Shown: piece by piece, positions 17,354 through 26,734 of the stretch | Layout: each line of letters starts with the position of its first letter | Position numbering within the stretch: position 1 is the stretch's first letter | Source of the DNA: Aminipila terrae | GTDB taxonomy: Bacteria; Bacillota; Clostridia; Peptostreptococcales; Anaerovoracaceae | Reading direction: 5' to 3' | Assembly (NCBI RefSeq): GCF_010120715.1 | Contig: NZ_CP047591.1 | Coordinates: forward strand, 1,488,001-1,552,000 | Length of the DNA stretch: 64,000 nt | Translations under genes and position numbers: made by a program | Notes under the pieces: generated by a model | Databases searched by the model: none | Told to the model about the DNA's origin: nothing | What the model saw: the letters and a program-made list of their open reading frames with translations, nothing else

Positions 17354-19332
17354 CTATTCCGTTGTACTTAAAATTTCCTTATTTTTTTCAACCTGGCTTA
17401 CCTTCATTCTATTGGCTGCATTTAAATCTACCTCTTCCTGCAGTCCCAGTATTGAAGATCCCAGGAATATTGTTTTTAAAATTTTTCCATCCAGAGAAAT
17501 CTTGCTATATTCCGTAAAGTTCTCACCTTTTATATACAATTTATCACCGACTCTTACTATATCCGTTATCTTTATCGGTTTTACACCCATCTTCATATCT
17601 ACTTTTTTATATGGATTTTCACCATTAAAAATATATTTCTTTCCATAAAGCATATCATATTCCAGTTTCTTCATATCAGCTTTATAGGTCTGGCTATTCT
17701 GATGATTCTGGTGATATTTCGTCATGACACCCATATGGAATCCTAGCTTGTCAAATACATTAGCAGCCATCTGGTAAGAAAACATATCCTTATACTCTCT
17801 TTTCATTGGGTAATTACTCCACATAACATACTGGGTCTTAAAAATTGAGCCCGTAGCCATTTGATCTTCTGTCATTTCCAGTGCAGGTAAATGATCCCCG
17901 TAAATTACTAAAACTACTTTTTCATCGTATTTTTTCAGTCTCTCTGTCAGCTCACCTATAAACTGATCCATTTCATGTATCTGATTTGCATAGTACTCAT
18001 ACTGCCATTTCAATTCTTCCGTAGGCGCTTTGGTAACTACAATGTCAGGATCCTTAATCACCTGCTCTGTTGGATACTTACCATGTCCCTGAACAGAACA
18101 AGTGTAAATAAAGTCTTCCTGCTTGGATGATTCTAAAGCATCCATTATCTGATCCGTTAGAACGTAGTCCTTTTCCCAGTTTTTAGGGGTTCTCACTACA
18201 TGGTTCATATACTCTACGCTTGTAAATGTATCAAATCCTAAATTAGCAAAAACTTTGTTTCTGCCATAGAAAACGGCTCTGTGATCATGTATGGCATGTG
18301 TAGAATAGCCAATAGACTTTAAATCATATGGCACACTCTCACAGGTTTCTTCTGTAAGAATAGACTTGTAAGGGTATTCTCCCGGTCCAAAGAACTTAAC
18401 GCTCATGCCTGTTAACATCTCAAACTCTGTATTTGCAGTTCCGGCACCAACTACAGGTACGGTTAGATATCCTGTAGAATAATTTTTTCTAAGGCTCTGA
18501 AGTTTGGAACTGGATCTTTAGAATATGTAATATCCTTTACCAGAGTTGGGTCAATAAATGACTCCATCTGAAGAAATATTACATTTGGATGCTCTTTTCC
18601 ATCGTCTTTATTGGCAACTTTATAATAGCTGTCACTCCCAAGTTCCCCTTTATCGAAAATGGACTGAATGGAATCTTTTGAGTATCCGGCAGGTTGTCTG
18701 ATACCTGTGTTAAGCCAGGTATTAATAAAGCAGTATGGTACACCATAATCTCTATAAGCATATGCCAGATTTCCAAAAAAAGTGTCTACAACTTTGGTTT
18801 TTATAGCAAGGTCTGTTGCTCCGAACAGTCCGAGGCTTATAGCCAGAAGCAATGCCACATTTTTCTTATAATTTATTTTTTCTTTTTTCTTTGGTGCGAA
18901 CCTGAATAATAATACAATAAGGATCACAGCCACTACTACTCCAACACCGGCCAAAACAATTTCCATTTTGGATAAATAGTTTGTCACAATAGACAGACCA
19001 TCTTCAAGAACTTCAAAATCTTTTGTAGTAAACGGTGTCATACGGTTTGCCAGAATCACACCATTGGTAATTCCAAGTCCCAGCCATACAACGGACAGTA
19101 TAACGTAGGCAAACACTCTTCTTTTTATTACAAGTGCCAATGATAATGTTGTAAAAATAATAAACACATTATACATAAACACTAATGGCGACTCTATAAA
19201 AAAATTAAATCCATTTATCAGCGACTGTCTTGCTAAGGATTCTATAATCAGATTTAATGCAAATGATAGCACTAAACAGATTACAACTGCGTTGTGCAGG
19301 TATTTCATATAAAATTGTTTAAACTTTTCCAT
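17354..19332 (-). CDS. LtaS-like membrane sulfatase/phosphoglycerol transferase, frameshifted in this sequence
   Basis: Polytopic enzyme of the lipoteichoic acid synthase/alkaline phosphatase superfamily that moves glycerol-phosphate head groups outside the membrane. The first 190 residues hold about five hydrophobic segments. The sulfatase domain begins NVIFLQMESF, where the usual nucleophile region follows in the restored frame (GYLTVP, where the Thr is the likely nucleophile). It continues with the metal-binding GHGKYP, YGDHLPA and related blocks. The first frame ends soon after ALEK; one more A in the A6 run (plus-strand T6 at 18483-18488) joins it to the downstream frame. A C-terminal extension of about 60 residues after the catalytic domain is of unclear role. 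Confidence 0.85.
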
Positions 19333-19391
19333 AAACTTTCCTTTTTCCCTTTTCCCTTGTGTGTAATTTTTCGGTACACCCGCTGATGCGG

Positions 19392-20270
19392 TTATCCCCT
19401 GATTTTGTCATAAACTGAATTTGCCAGATTCGCAAATTCGTCTATGTTCATTGTTTCTGCTCGTCTCCCTGAATCTATTCCAATAGATTCCATAACTTGT
19501 CCTACTTGTTCTTTAGACAATCCACACACACCTGTAAGAGAATTTAACATGGTTTTTCTTCTTTGCCCAAATCCTGCTTTTACGCATTGGAAGAAAATCT
19601 TTTCATCTTTTAGCTTTACTGGTTTTTCTTTTCTTATATCCAGTCTGATAACCGTAGAGTCAACCTTAGGCTGAGGTACAAACACCTCTTTAGGTACATT
19701 TGCCACATGGCTTACGGTACAGTAATACTGAACAGCCACAGATAAAGCCCCATAAGCCTTTTTACCTGCTTCTGCCTTAATCCTGTCAGCTACTTCTTTT
19801 TGCATCATGATAGTAATACTGTCGGCTTTGACCCCATCCTCTAAAATCTTCATTATGATGGGAGTTGTAATGTAATAAGGTAAATTTCCAATGATTCTGA
19901 CGGAATTTACACTCTTTCCGTTAATTAGAGAACTCTGTGCTATCATCTCATTTAAATCTGATTTGAGAATATCCCTGTTAACAACTTCTACGTTGTCATA
20001 TTGAGACAGGGTATCTTTTAAAATAGGAATCAGATTTTTGTCAATCTCTACAGCAATGACTTTACCGGCCTGTTCTGCCGCCTCTGCCGTAAGGACTCCA
20101 ATCCCCGGACCTATTTCAATAACCAGATCATTTTCGCCGATAAAGGACTCTTCAATAATCTTATCTATAATATTTTTGTCCGTAAGAAAGTTCTGTCCCA
20201 GACTCTTGGAAAGTCTGAAATCATACTTGTCCTTTATCTCTCTAATTGTTGATGGTGCATATAATTTCAT
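19392..20270 (-). CDS. rsmA: 16S rRNA dimethyladenosine transferase
   Basis: Dimethylates the two adjacent adenines of 16S rRNA helix 45 with S-adenosylmethionine. The 292-residue protein has KSLGQNFLTD, the SAM-binding EIGPGIGVLT, the catalytic NLPYYITTPI and FVPQPKVDS. Its ATG overlaps the rnmV stop as TAATG. The rnmV-rsmA pair is standard in Firmicutes. Confidence 0.95.
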   Translation of the reverse strand: MKLYAPSTIREIKDKYDFRLSKSLGQNFLTDKNIIDKIIEESFIGENDLVIEIGPGIGVLTAEAAEQAGKVIAVEIDKNLIPILKDTLSQYDNVEVVNRDILKSDLNEMIAQSSLINGKSVNSVRIIGNLPYYITTPIIMKILEDGVKADSITIMMQKEVADRIKAEAGKKAYGALSVAVQYYCTVSHVANVPKEVFVPQPKVDSTVIRLDIRKEKPVKLKDEKIFFQCVKAGFGQRRKTMLNSLTGVCGLSKEQVGQVMESIGIDSGRRAETMNIDEFANLANSVYDKIRG

Positions 20271-20806
20271 TAAAGTTTTCCTGCTTCCTCCTCAAATTCG
20301 TTCCTGGCAATACCATACTGGTTTAGTTTGTTCAAAAACGCTGTAGAATTTCCATATCCAATGCCTAAAACTTTACCAAGTCTGCTTCGTTTATCAGAAG
20401 CTCCGGCTTCGCCGGCCAATCCATAACGCATCAGGTCCTGCATGGTAAATTCCGGAGTGATATTCATTTTTGTACAGTGTGCCTTTTCCAATGCCTCTAA
20501 TATAACTGCGGGTTCCGCATTTTCTATGCCTATATCACCTGCTACCGTGGCATCCTCTCTTGCTAAGTAGGCGTCTTTGGCATTAGGAAACTTAGCTTTG
20601 AGTTTTTTTCGTATTTCCTCACCAGCAAAATCTGGATCTGTAAAGATAATAATCCCTCTGGTATTATATGCCCGCTCTATTAATTCCCACGTGGACTTCT
20701 TAATCCCATACCCATGGGTCGCAATAGTTTCAGTATCAATAGCCCTTTTTACAGCCGCCTGATCGTCTCTGCCTTCTACAACTATTACTTCTGCAATACT
20801 TTCCAT
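20270..20806 (-). CDS. rnmV: Ribonuclease M5
   Basis: TOPRIM-domain nuclease that matures 5S rRNA. The 178-residue protein has the TOPRIM glutamate in VVEGRDD, the TDPDFAGEEIRKKL block (DxD motif) and a C-terminal M5 domain (RSRLGKVLGIGYGNSTAFLNKL). It overlaps rsmA by one base. Confidence 0.93.
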   Translation of the reverse strand: MESIAEVIVVEGRDDQAAVKRAIDTETIATHGYGIKKSTWELIERAYNTRGIIIFTDPDFAGEEIRKKLKAKFPNAKDAYLAREDATVAGDIGIENAEPAVILEALEKAHCTKMNITPEFTMQDLMRYGLAGEAGASDKRSRLGKVLGIGYGNSTAFLNKLNQYGIARNEFEEEAGKL

Positions 20807-20818
20807 TTTTAATCCTTT

Positions 20819-21331
20819 CTAATCGGAGGCTTCTCCTGCAGGCATCAGATCTACATCTTTTCTTGGAACGATAGCCGCTCCTGTTGTATTCTTCTGAGGT
20901 AAAATATACAGAACTTCTCCAGGCTTGACCATCTTTAGCTGCTGCCTGGCCTGTTGTTCAATATATTCTGGATTATTTACATTTCCAAGCTCTTCTGAAA
21001 GATCTCGTTTTTTTTCCTGTAAAGCCTTGTTTTGGGCAACAATGTTTTTGTATTCTCTCTGCAAAGAATAGACATGAAAAATAGACACACCTATAACCAC
21101 CATAATACCAAATATTACACAGAGATAGATTAGCCTCTTTCTATTCCTTTTATTTACTTTTCTTTCTGATAATTCTTCTGAAGCGATTTTTCTGCCCTTG
21201 TTCTGCTTCTTGTTGGCAGCCTGTTTCCTTCTTTCCCGCCTCTCGGCTCTAGCTTGCTCCAGATCGATTATTTTATCTGAGTTTTTAAACTTTTTACTTC
21301 TTTTTTCTTTTGTTTGAACATTTGCCGTCAC
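20819..21331 (-). CDS. divIC: DivIC/FtsB-like septum formation initiator
   Basis: Single-pass cell-division protein of the divisome. The 170-residue protein has a long basic cytoplasmic tail (1-70), a transmembrane helix (about 68-88, LIYLCVIFGIMVVIGVSIF) and a coiled coil (about 88-120). The typical NPEYIEQQARQQLKMVKPGE motif follows. The N-terminus uses a GTG at 21331 inside yabQ, with no clear ribosome binding site, so the exact start is unsure. The yabP-yabQ-divIC order matches Bacillus. Confidence 0.88.
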   Translation of the reverse strand: MTANVQTKEKRSKKFKNSDKIIDLEQARAERRERRKQAANKKQNKGRKIASEELSERKVNKRNRKRLIYLCVIFGIMVVIGVSIFHVYSLQREYKNIVAQNKALQEKKRDLSEELGNVNNPEYIEQQARQQLKMVKPGEVLYILPQKNTTGAAIVPRKDVDLMPAGEASD

Positions 21332-21671
21332 CCACTGTCATTGTAGCATAAAACAAGAGATTCCACAAGAAAACTCCGCATACAAATGCACATATTACAT
21401 GTACGCTAATCTGGCCATAGGAGCAGTAATACAAAAATTGGCAAGTAAGTATTCCTGCAAAAATCCAAAACAGGATTTCATAGGTTGCTGCAATAACTCT
21501 GTTTTTCAGGAACAGCTTAATGTGCCTTATGAAAAGTCCATATAAAAGTGCAATGACCATGCCGCAGCCAAGCATAACCAGACTTTCAAAAATTTGTGTT
21601 TTGATAAGATCTGTAAGCACAAAATTTAATTTAAAACTATTTAAAATGGCTGCACCTGAAGACACAACCAT
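21294..21671 (-). CDS. yabQ: Spore cortex biosynthesis protein YabQ
   Basis: A 125-residue polytopic membrane protein with four hydrophobic segments, needed in Bacillus for spore cortex formation and made in the mother cell. Recognised by size, topology and position between yabP and divIC. Its ATG overlaps the yabP stop, and its 3' end overlaps divIC by 38 bases. Confidence 0.85.
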   Translation of the reverse strand: MVVSSGAAILNSFKLNFVLTDLIKTQIFESLVMLGCGMVIALLYGLFIRHIKLFLKNRVIAATYEILFWIFAGILTCQFLYYCSYGQISVHVICAFVCGVFLWNLLFYATMTVGDGKCSNKRKKK

Positions 21672-21931
21672 TATTCAAAAATCCTCCTCATTAAACTTTT
21701 ATCGCTTTTATTTTTCTTTTCTGTATAGACTGCTGAATTTATTTCTCCTGTAATGATAACCTTTCCTTCTGCCAGATCAAGTTTCTGAATATGCAGCTTC
21801 TGTCCCTTTATAACCAGTCCGCCGCTTTTCAAAGTGATTAATATGGTTTCCTCATTAAAACTGTCCACATCAGCTACTTCTGTTACGGTTAGTCTTTCTC
21901 TGTTATCAATATTTAAAACATGGTTCTCCAT
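21671..21931 (-). CDS. yabP: Sporulation protein YabP
   Basis: An 86-residue YabP/YqfC family protein, associated with the mother-cell side of spore coat/cortex assembly. Family features are RERLTVTEVADVDSFNEETI and the LHIQKLDLAEGKVIITGEI stretch. A strong GAGGGGGAG ribosome binding site precedes the ATG. Upstream on the minus strand, CATATATT just after the terminator resembles a sigma-E -10 element, but no convincing -35 is seen. Confidence 0.88.
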   Translation of the reverse strand: MENHVLNIDNRERLTVTEVADVDSFNEETILITLKSGGLVIKGQKLHIQKLDLAEGKVIITGEINSAVYTEKKNKSDKSLMRRIFE

Positions 21932-21972
21932 ATAGACTCCCCCTCGTATTTGAAATATATGCTATAAAATAA

Positions 21973-22013
21973 AAAAATAGCACTTTAAATGTAAAATTTA
22001 AAGTGCTATTTTT
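21973..22013. terminator. Perfect 18-bp bidirectional terminator stem
   Basis: AAAAATAGCACTTTAAAT (21973-21990) pairs with ATTTAAAGTGCTATTTTT (21996-22013) without mismatch around a GTAAA loop. It terminates the unknown gene ending at 22092 before the yabP promoter. Confidence 0.8.
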
Positions 22014-22091
22014 ACGGTCATTATGATTTTATATGAGAACCTATTTATGGTTTTTTTATAAAGATTTATATGGATATTTTGTGTCATGATA

Positions 22092-22928
22092 TTATTTTCC
22101 CCCTAATATTTCAAATATATTTTCTATTTCTTTTTGTTTCTTATCCCCATATAGTTTCTTTACGTCTATATTTTGAAACAAATTATTTTTTAACTCTTCC
22201 CAATCTATTTTTAAGTTTTCCATACCCCCACTCTTTATCCAGTTTTTATAGTGGTCAGACTGTTCATCAACATTAAACACTTTAAAAGTATTCCTATATT
22301 CTTTCCTTTCTAAATATCCTAAACTGGCATCAAATATACCATACGTCTGTCCATCAATTACTCCTAGGGCCCATAGCTCACTCATCATTTGCACCTTTTC
22401 GGGAAGGGAGCCTTCTTTTGAATATAGTTCTTTAGTCTTTTCAATTATCTCCTTATCAGATAAATTTTGATAGCCTTTAACTTCTTTATAAAATCCAGAA
22501 AATTTTTCATTACTAAATCTTTCTGCATGTGGATACCCTGGTATAATCTCTCCAAGTTCTGAAATTTGCTGTTTGGCTACAGGATCATATGTTTGGAAGT
22601 TTGTCGCTAATTTTCCTGCTATGCATGGAAAAACCTCATCATATCGATTACTAATTAATCGATACTTTTCCACATCGGTCATTCCGCTATAGTCCGTCTG
22701 TTCATGAAGCTTTTTTAGTTCCTCCAGTTTCTGTGTTATAGTTCCATTCTGAGATATGGTCAATGTATCTCCATCTTTACTTTCTACTTTTGCTGTCGTT
22801 TCTTTTTTTGCCTCAAACAAATTTCTAAACTCACTTTTTAGTTCCGATTCTTTGTTTGCCGTCAATTTTTTTGCAGTGGAATTTTGCGCTCCATTGGTTT
22901 TTATTCCACCCCATAAATTTACACTCAT
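22092..22928 (-). CDS. Unrecognised protein, intact copy of a tandem duplication
   Basis: A 278-residue hydrophilic protein with no signal peptide or membrane helix, not recognised. The N-terminus is low-complexity (Asn, Thr, Lys rich). The rest is predicted largely helical, with a conserved centre (EQTDYSGM, DVEKYRLISNRYD, VQMMSELWALGVIDGQTYGIF) and a charged C-terminus (WEELKNNLFQNIDVK). Ribosome binding site AGAAGGAG. The upstream region carries two GCATGAAATGTG repeats and a sigma-D-like promoter, the same as in the second copy. If the promoter is real, expression would be tied to motility or late flagellar genes. This is inference. Confidence 0.75.
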   Translation of the reverse strand: MSVNLWGGIKTNGAQNSTAKKLTANKESELKSEFRNLFEAKKETTAKVESKDGDTLTISQNGTITQKLEELKKLHEQTDYSGMTDVEKYRLISNRYDEVFPCIAGKLATNFQTYDPVAKQQISELGEIIPGYPHAERFSNEKFSGFYKEVKGYQNLSDKEIIEKTKELYSKEGSLPEKVQMMSELWALGVIDGQTYGIFDASLGYLERKEYRNTFKVFNVDEQSDHYKNWIKSGGMENLKIDWEELKNNLFQNIDVKKLYGDKKQKEIENIFEILGGK

Positions 22929-23000
22929 TTTCTATCTCCTTCTCTTTTATTTCCCACCCATATCATTTTATCTGCCCCCCAGGCACATTCAACCCATTTT

Positions 23001-23039
23001 GCATGAAATGTGGTATAGGCAGCATGAAATGTGCATTTG
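23001..23039 (-). promoter_or_regulatory. Sigma-D (sigma-28)-like promoter and paired direct repeats, copy A
   Basis: On the minus strand CAAA (plus 23036-23039) and GCCTATAC (plus 23013-23020) are 15 bases apart, close to the sigma-D pattern TAAA-N15-GCCGATAT. The 12-base repeat GCATGAAATGTG occurs at 23001-23012 and 23022-23033, flanking the -10 element. Confidence 0.4.
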
Positions 23040-23041
23040 GA

Positions 23042-23086
23042 CAAAAAAAGAGCATTCATGCATAGATATTTACGCATAATATGCTC
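23042..23086 (-). terminator. Terminator downstream of the decayed gene copy
   Basis: GAGCAT (23050-23055) and ATGCTC (23081-23086) form the outer stem with further pairing inside. The A-run at 23042-23048 gives a U-tract on the minus-strand transcript. Confidence 0.55.
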
Positions 23087-23117
23087 CCACTTATTCCCTA
23101 TATTTTTCTCTAAAATT

Positions 23118-23857
23118 TTATTTTCCCCCTAATATTTCAAATATATTTTCTAGTTCTTTTGTTTTTTATCCCCATATATCTTTACGTCTATATTTTGAAA
23201 TAGATTGTTTTTTAACTCTTCCCAATCCACTTTTAAATTTTCCATACCTCCAGTTTTTATCCAGTTTTTAAAGTTGTCTGATTGAGTATCTATATTAAAT
23301 ACATTAAATGCTTTCCTATATTCTTTTGCTTCTAAATACCCTAAGCTCCCGGTAAATATACCATAGGTTTCTCCATCTATTGCACCTAAGCCCCAAAGTT
23401 CTTTCATAATCTGCACTTTTTCTGTGAGAGCTCCATTCTTCGAATATCTTTCCTCAGTCTTTTTAATTAACTCTGTATTGGACAAACCCTCGTACCTTCG
23501 AACTTTCTTAAGAAATTCAGAATAATTTGCACCACTATATTTTCTTGAAGTTAAATATCCTGGTATTGCGTCCTCCCATTCTGCGATTGCCTGCTCAGCT
23601 ACAGGTTTATACGTATCGTAATTTGTCTTCAGTTTGCCATCCATGCACGGGAAACCCTTATCATATCTCTTACTAATCAATCGATACTTTTCCACATCCG
23701 CCATACCACTATAGTCAGTCTGTTCATGAATCTTTTTTAATTCCTCCAGTTTCTGCTTTATGTTTTCTTTCTGAGATATGGTCAATGTATCTCCACCTTC
23801 ACTTTCTACTTCTGCCATCGTTTCTTTTTTGGCCTCAAAATAAATTTCAGAACTCAC
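23118..23857 (-). pseudogene. Decayed second copy of the unrecognised tandem gene
   Basis: Closely similar along its length to the intact gene at 22092-22928. Compared with that copy, its first ~27 codons are deleted (upstream sequence joins directly to the GAAGCGGAACT codons). An AGA codon has become TGA and an extra T shifts the frame shortly after. A GTG at 23857 could restart translation and give a 235-residue product, but there is no ribosome binding site. Near the 3' end one A is missing from an A run (plus-strand T4, 23157-23160); with it the protein would end in EIENIF-like ILGGK at 23118, as in copy one. The first defects are real decay; the last fits the window-wide missing-base pattern. 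Confidence 0.7.
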
Positions 23858-23931
23858 TTTTTAGTTCCGCTTCTCTTTTATTTCCCACCTATATCATTTT
23901 ACCTGTCCCCCTGACACATTCAACCCATTTT

Positions 23932-23970
23932 GCATGAAATGTGGTATAGGGAGCATGAAATGTGCATTTA
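23932..23970 (-). promoter_or_regulatory. Sigma-D-like promoter and paired direct repeats, copy B
   Basis: TAAA (plus 23967-23970) and CCCTATAC (plus 23944-23951) are 15 bases apart on the minus strand. GCATGAAATGTG is repeated at 23932-23943 and 23953-23964. The region matches copy A except for a few substitutions. Confidence 0.4.
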
Positions 23971-23972
23971 AA

Positions 23973-24015
23973 CAAAAAAGAGCATTAATGCACCAATATT
24001 TGCGCAAAATGCTCT
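23973..24015 (-). terminator. Terminator of the lipoprotein gene
   Basis: AGAGCATT (23979-23986) pairs with AATGCTCT (24008-24015). The A-run just left of the stem gives the U-tract on the minus strand. Confidence 0.65.
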
Positions 24016-24037
24016 CCTTCTATTGTTTTTTAGCTCA

Positions 24038-24619
24038 TCACAATGGGCAAGGAATATAAAAAGACTGTACCAAAGCAAATGGACCTGCCTTATCCTTTCC
24101 TTCCTTTACAAAAGAAGCTCTACCTCCTATTGTATAGAAAGTAGCCTGATTAACAGGAAGAACTTTTAATATAAAATCTCCTTCATTCCACATTACATCC
24201 GGTTCTTCTTTAACTAATTCAATATTATTATCTAAAGATTTTATTTGATTATTGCTCACTTCACAAATTGCATAGTACTCCTCTGATTTCCAGACTATTA
24301 TATCTGAAGTCATTGCATAGGGATAAATAATCTCGTTATATGTTCGATTGGAACCATATTCTATTTTGCATTTCTCAAAGGTTGAATGAACCATCTGATT
24401 TTCTATCTGGACTTCATTTAAGCCAAGACCACTTAATTGCTCTTTAATTTTGTCATTCCATTGTGGATTTTGGTAATCTTTTGAGAAAGTTTCAATCCTG
24501 TAAACAGTTAAAAAATTGTCCTTATCCGTTTGTTCCTGAGCTTGAGCTATATCTTTTTGACAGCCACATAAAATAAAAATACATATTAAAAATAATGTAA
24601 CAATGCTTTTATTACGCAT
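24038..24619 (-). CDS. Putative lipoprotein of unknown function
   Basis: A 193-residue protein with a lipoprotein signal peptide (MRNKSIVTLFLICIFILCGC, lipobox LCGC with Cys20), so it is probably anchored to the outer face of the membrane. The mature part is small and mixed alpha/beta; the family was not recognised. It has its own sigma-A promoter and terminator. Confidence 0.75.
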   Translation of the reverse strand: MRNKSIVTLFLICIFILCGCQKDIAQAQEQTDKDNFLTVYRIETFSKDYQNPQWNDKIKEQLSGLGLNEVQIENQMVHSTFEKCKIEYGSNRTYNEIIYPYAMTSDIIVWKSEEYYAICEVSNNQIKSLDNNIELVKEEPDVMWNEGDFILKVLPVNQATFYTIGGRASFVKEGKDKAGPFALVQSFYIPCPL

Positions 24620-24737
24620 AAAACTTCTATACGACTAACTTCTTAAAGTTATGTCATACTTTCCTTTCTAAATTTTAACCTTTCCTATCATAAATGTCTT
24701 GTACTCCGGTGTTATTGTAATATTTTTCCTGTTCAAT

Positions 24738-24766
24738 ACTATATCATTCAATTGTATTCTTTTCAA
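24738..24766 (-). promoter_or_regulatory. Sigma-A promoter of the lipoprotein gene
   Basis: On the minus strand TTGAAA (plus 24761-24766) and TATAGT (plus 24738-24743) are 17 bases apart. It leaves a 5' leader of about 110 bases. Confidence 0.65.
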
Positions 24767-24846
24767 TATAGTTTTATTTTGCTTTTGTTTTGAATGTTTT
24801 ATTAATCAGTAAAGCTTACAATCTTTGCAGGTCAAAAATATCCTAT

Positions 24847-24889
24847 AAAAAAATAGCATTGATACAAAATATTTATATCAGTGCTATTT
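24847..24889. terminator. Terminator downstream of walK
   Basis: AAATAGCATTGATA (24851-24864) pairs with TATCAGTGCTATTT (24876-24889) over 14 bases with one G-U pair. The A7 run on the left provides the U-tract for the walK transcript. Confidence 0.8.
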
Positions 24890-24902
24890 ATATTCACACA
24901 TA

Positions 24903-26731
24903 TTATTCTATATTGCTTATTCCCTTCTTAAGAGAAAGGGGAAGGGTAATGATAACCTTGGTTCCCTTGTTTTCCCTGCTTTCAAGCTCAATGGTCCCCT
25001 GGTGGCCTTCCACTATTTGTTTTGAAATAGCAAGTCCCAGTCCGGTTCCTCCCATTGCCCGGGAGCGGGCTTTATCTACACGGAAAAACCGCTCAAATAC
25101 CCTGCTCAGTTCAGCCTCTGGTATGCCCATACCGTTATCCGTTACAGTTATGACTGCAGATTTATCCATTTTCAATGCGTCGATATCTATTCGCCCGCCC
25201 TCTGTGGTATACTTTATAGCGTTACTTATTACATTTAAAATAACCTGCTCTATTCTGTCTTTATCCATATCCACAGGAATACGTTCTTCTTCGTTAAATA
25301 AACAGTTCAGGTGCTGATCTTTATTTGCCGCTGTTATTTCAACCTTTTTTACCGCAGCCTTCAGCAAGCTGATCAGATTTCCTTCTTTTCTGTTGAGGAT
25401 TTCCTGATTGTTATCCAGTCTTGAAAGCTGTAACAAATCTTTAACCAGTCTGTTCATTCTGTCTGCTTCATTATCTATGATTCCAAGGAATTCATTTACA
25501 GTAACCGGATCATCCACATACCCGTCTATCAGTGTTTCCGTATAACTTTTTATAGTGGTTAACGGCGTCTTTAATTCATGGGAAACATTAGCCACAAAAT
25601 CCATCTGCATGTTTTCCAGCTTCTGTCTCTGGGTGATATCCTGAATCAGAATTATAATCCCCACATCATTGCCGTCGTCATCTTTAAACCAGTCATATCT
25701 TGTAGCATAAGTACTTCCGGATTTTTCAAATACATCTGAATGTTCCCCCTCTGTACACCTTTCCATCAGCTGTTCTAATGACAATTCTTCATTTAGCTGT
25801 CTGATAAGGGTATTGTAACTTTCACGTTCTATTTCTTCCTGAGTTACCTTCAGCATCTGAACCGCTGCAGGGTTAGCATGTATAATCTGCCCCTCCAGGT
25901 TTACTGCAATCAGTCCGTCCGCCATATGCTTCAATATAGTTTCCATTTTATTTTTTTCGCTGGACATCTCAAATAGTGTGGTATCCAGCTGGGTCCGCAA
26001 TAAGTTGAACATGTCAGCCAGACGACCAATTTCGTCCTTTGACTTAACACTTACCTCCTGAGAAAAGTCTCCCTGGGCCATTTTCTCTGCTTTTTCGGTT
26101 ACATCGTTAATAGGCGTTGTAATGCTTCTTGCTATAAGCGTTCCTAAAATAACCGTTATAATCAGCCCCACGATCATAGCCTGTACAAATATCTGCTTGG
26201 ACTGATTTATGGTGTCATAGACACTGGACATGTCTACACGCATATATATAACACCAGTTATTTTTTTACCTTCTCCTATTGGAAAAGCCATATTCATAAC
26301 AGGTATAGTTGTATTCTTACTAATAATACTGCCATACGACTGGGAGGCTTCTCCCTTTGCCAGGGCGTTCATGATAATAGGTGTTTCCAACAGCCCTACC
26401 GCACTTTTTCCCTGATTTGCATTGTTTGATGCAATAATCATAAAATTATCGTCAATTACAAATATTTCTTCCTGTATGGTCTTACTCCATGCCTCTATAT
26501 TGGCTTGTATCTCTTCTTTATGATCACTTAAATTGTCATAGGTTTTCAAAGAAGAGATCAGTGTGCCTCCCCGCAAAGTGTCTGTGAGATTTTTTTGGTA
26601 GAGTCAATGTAGTAAGTCTCCAGCCTGCTCATAATCAGCACCCCTATAATGGTCGTTGCAATGAATACCAGTAAACAGTAAATCAAAACAAGCTTCCATC
26701 TCATGCTATGGCTAAATTTTCTTAAATTCAT
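24903..26731 (-). CDS. walK: WalK-type sensor histidine kinase, frameshifted in this sequence
   Basis: Membrane sensor kinase of the essential cell-wall two-component system. From ATG 26731 (AGGAGG upstream) the protein has TM1 (about 12-34), an extracellular sensor domain, TM2 (QAMIVGLIITVILGTLIA), HAMP, a PAS domain, the phospho-acceptor FVANVSHELKTPLTTIKSY and HATPase motifs NVISNAIKYT, DNGMGIP and GTGLGLAI. The first frame stops after about 60 codons. One more A in the A7 run (plus T7 at 26590-26596) joins it to the main frame as TKKNLTDTLRGG. walR lies three bases upstream. The regulators yycH and yycI are absent: a terminator follows directly. Confidence 0.9.
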
Positions 26732-26734
26732 ACT

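Noticed and set aside
23001..23964. CRISPR-like array from the repeated GCATGAAATGTG
   Set aside because: Only two copies per block, 21 bases apart, and the blocks are part of a gene duplication.
24790..25317. Plus-strand open frame of 175 codons
   Set aside because: It is antisense to the conserved ATPase domain of walK, with no ribosome binding site or recognisable motif.
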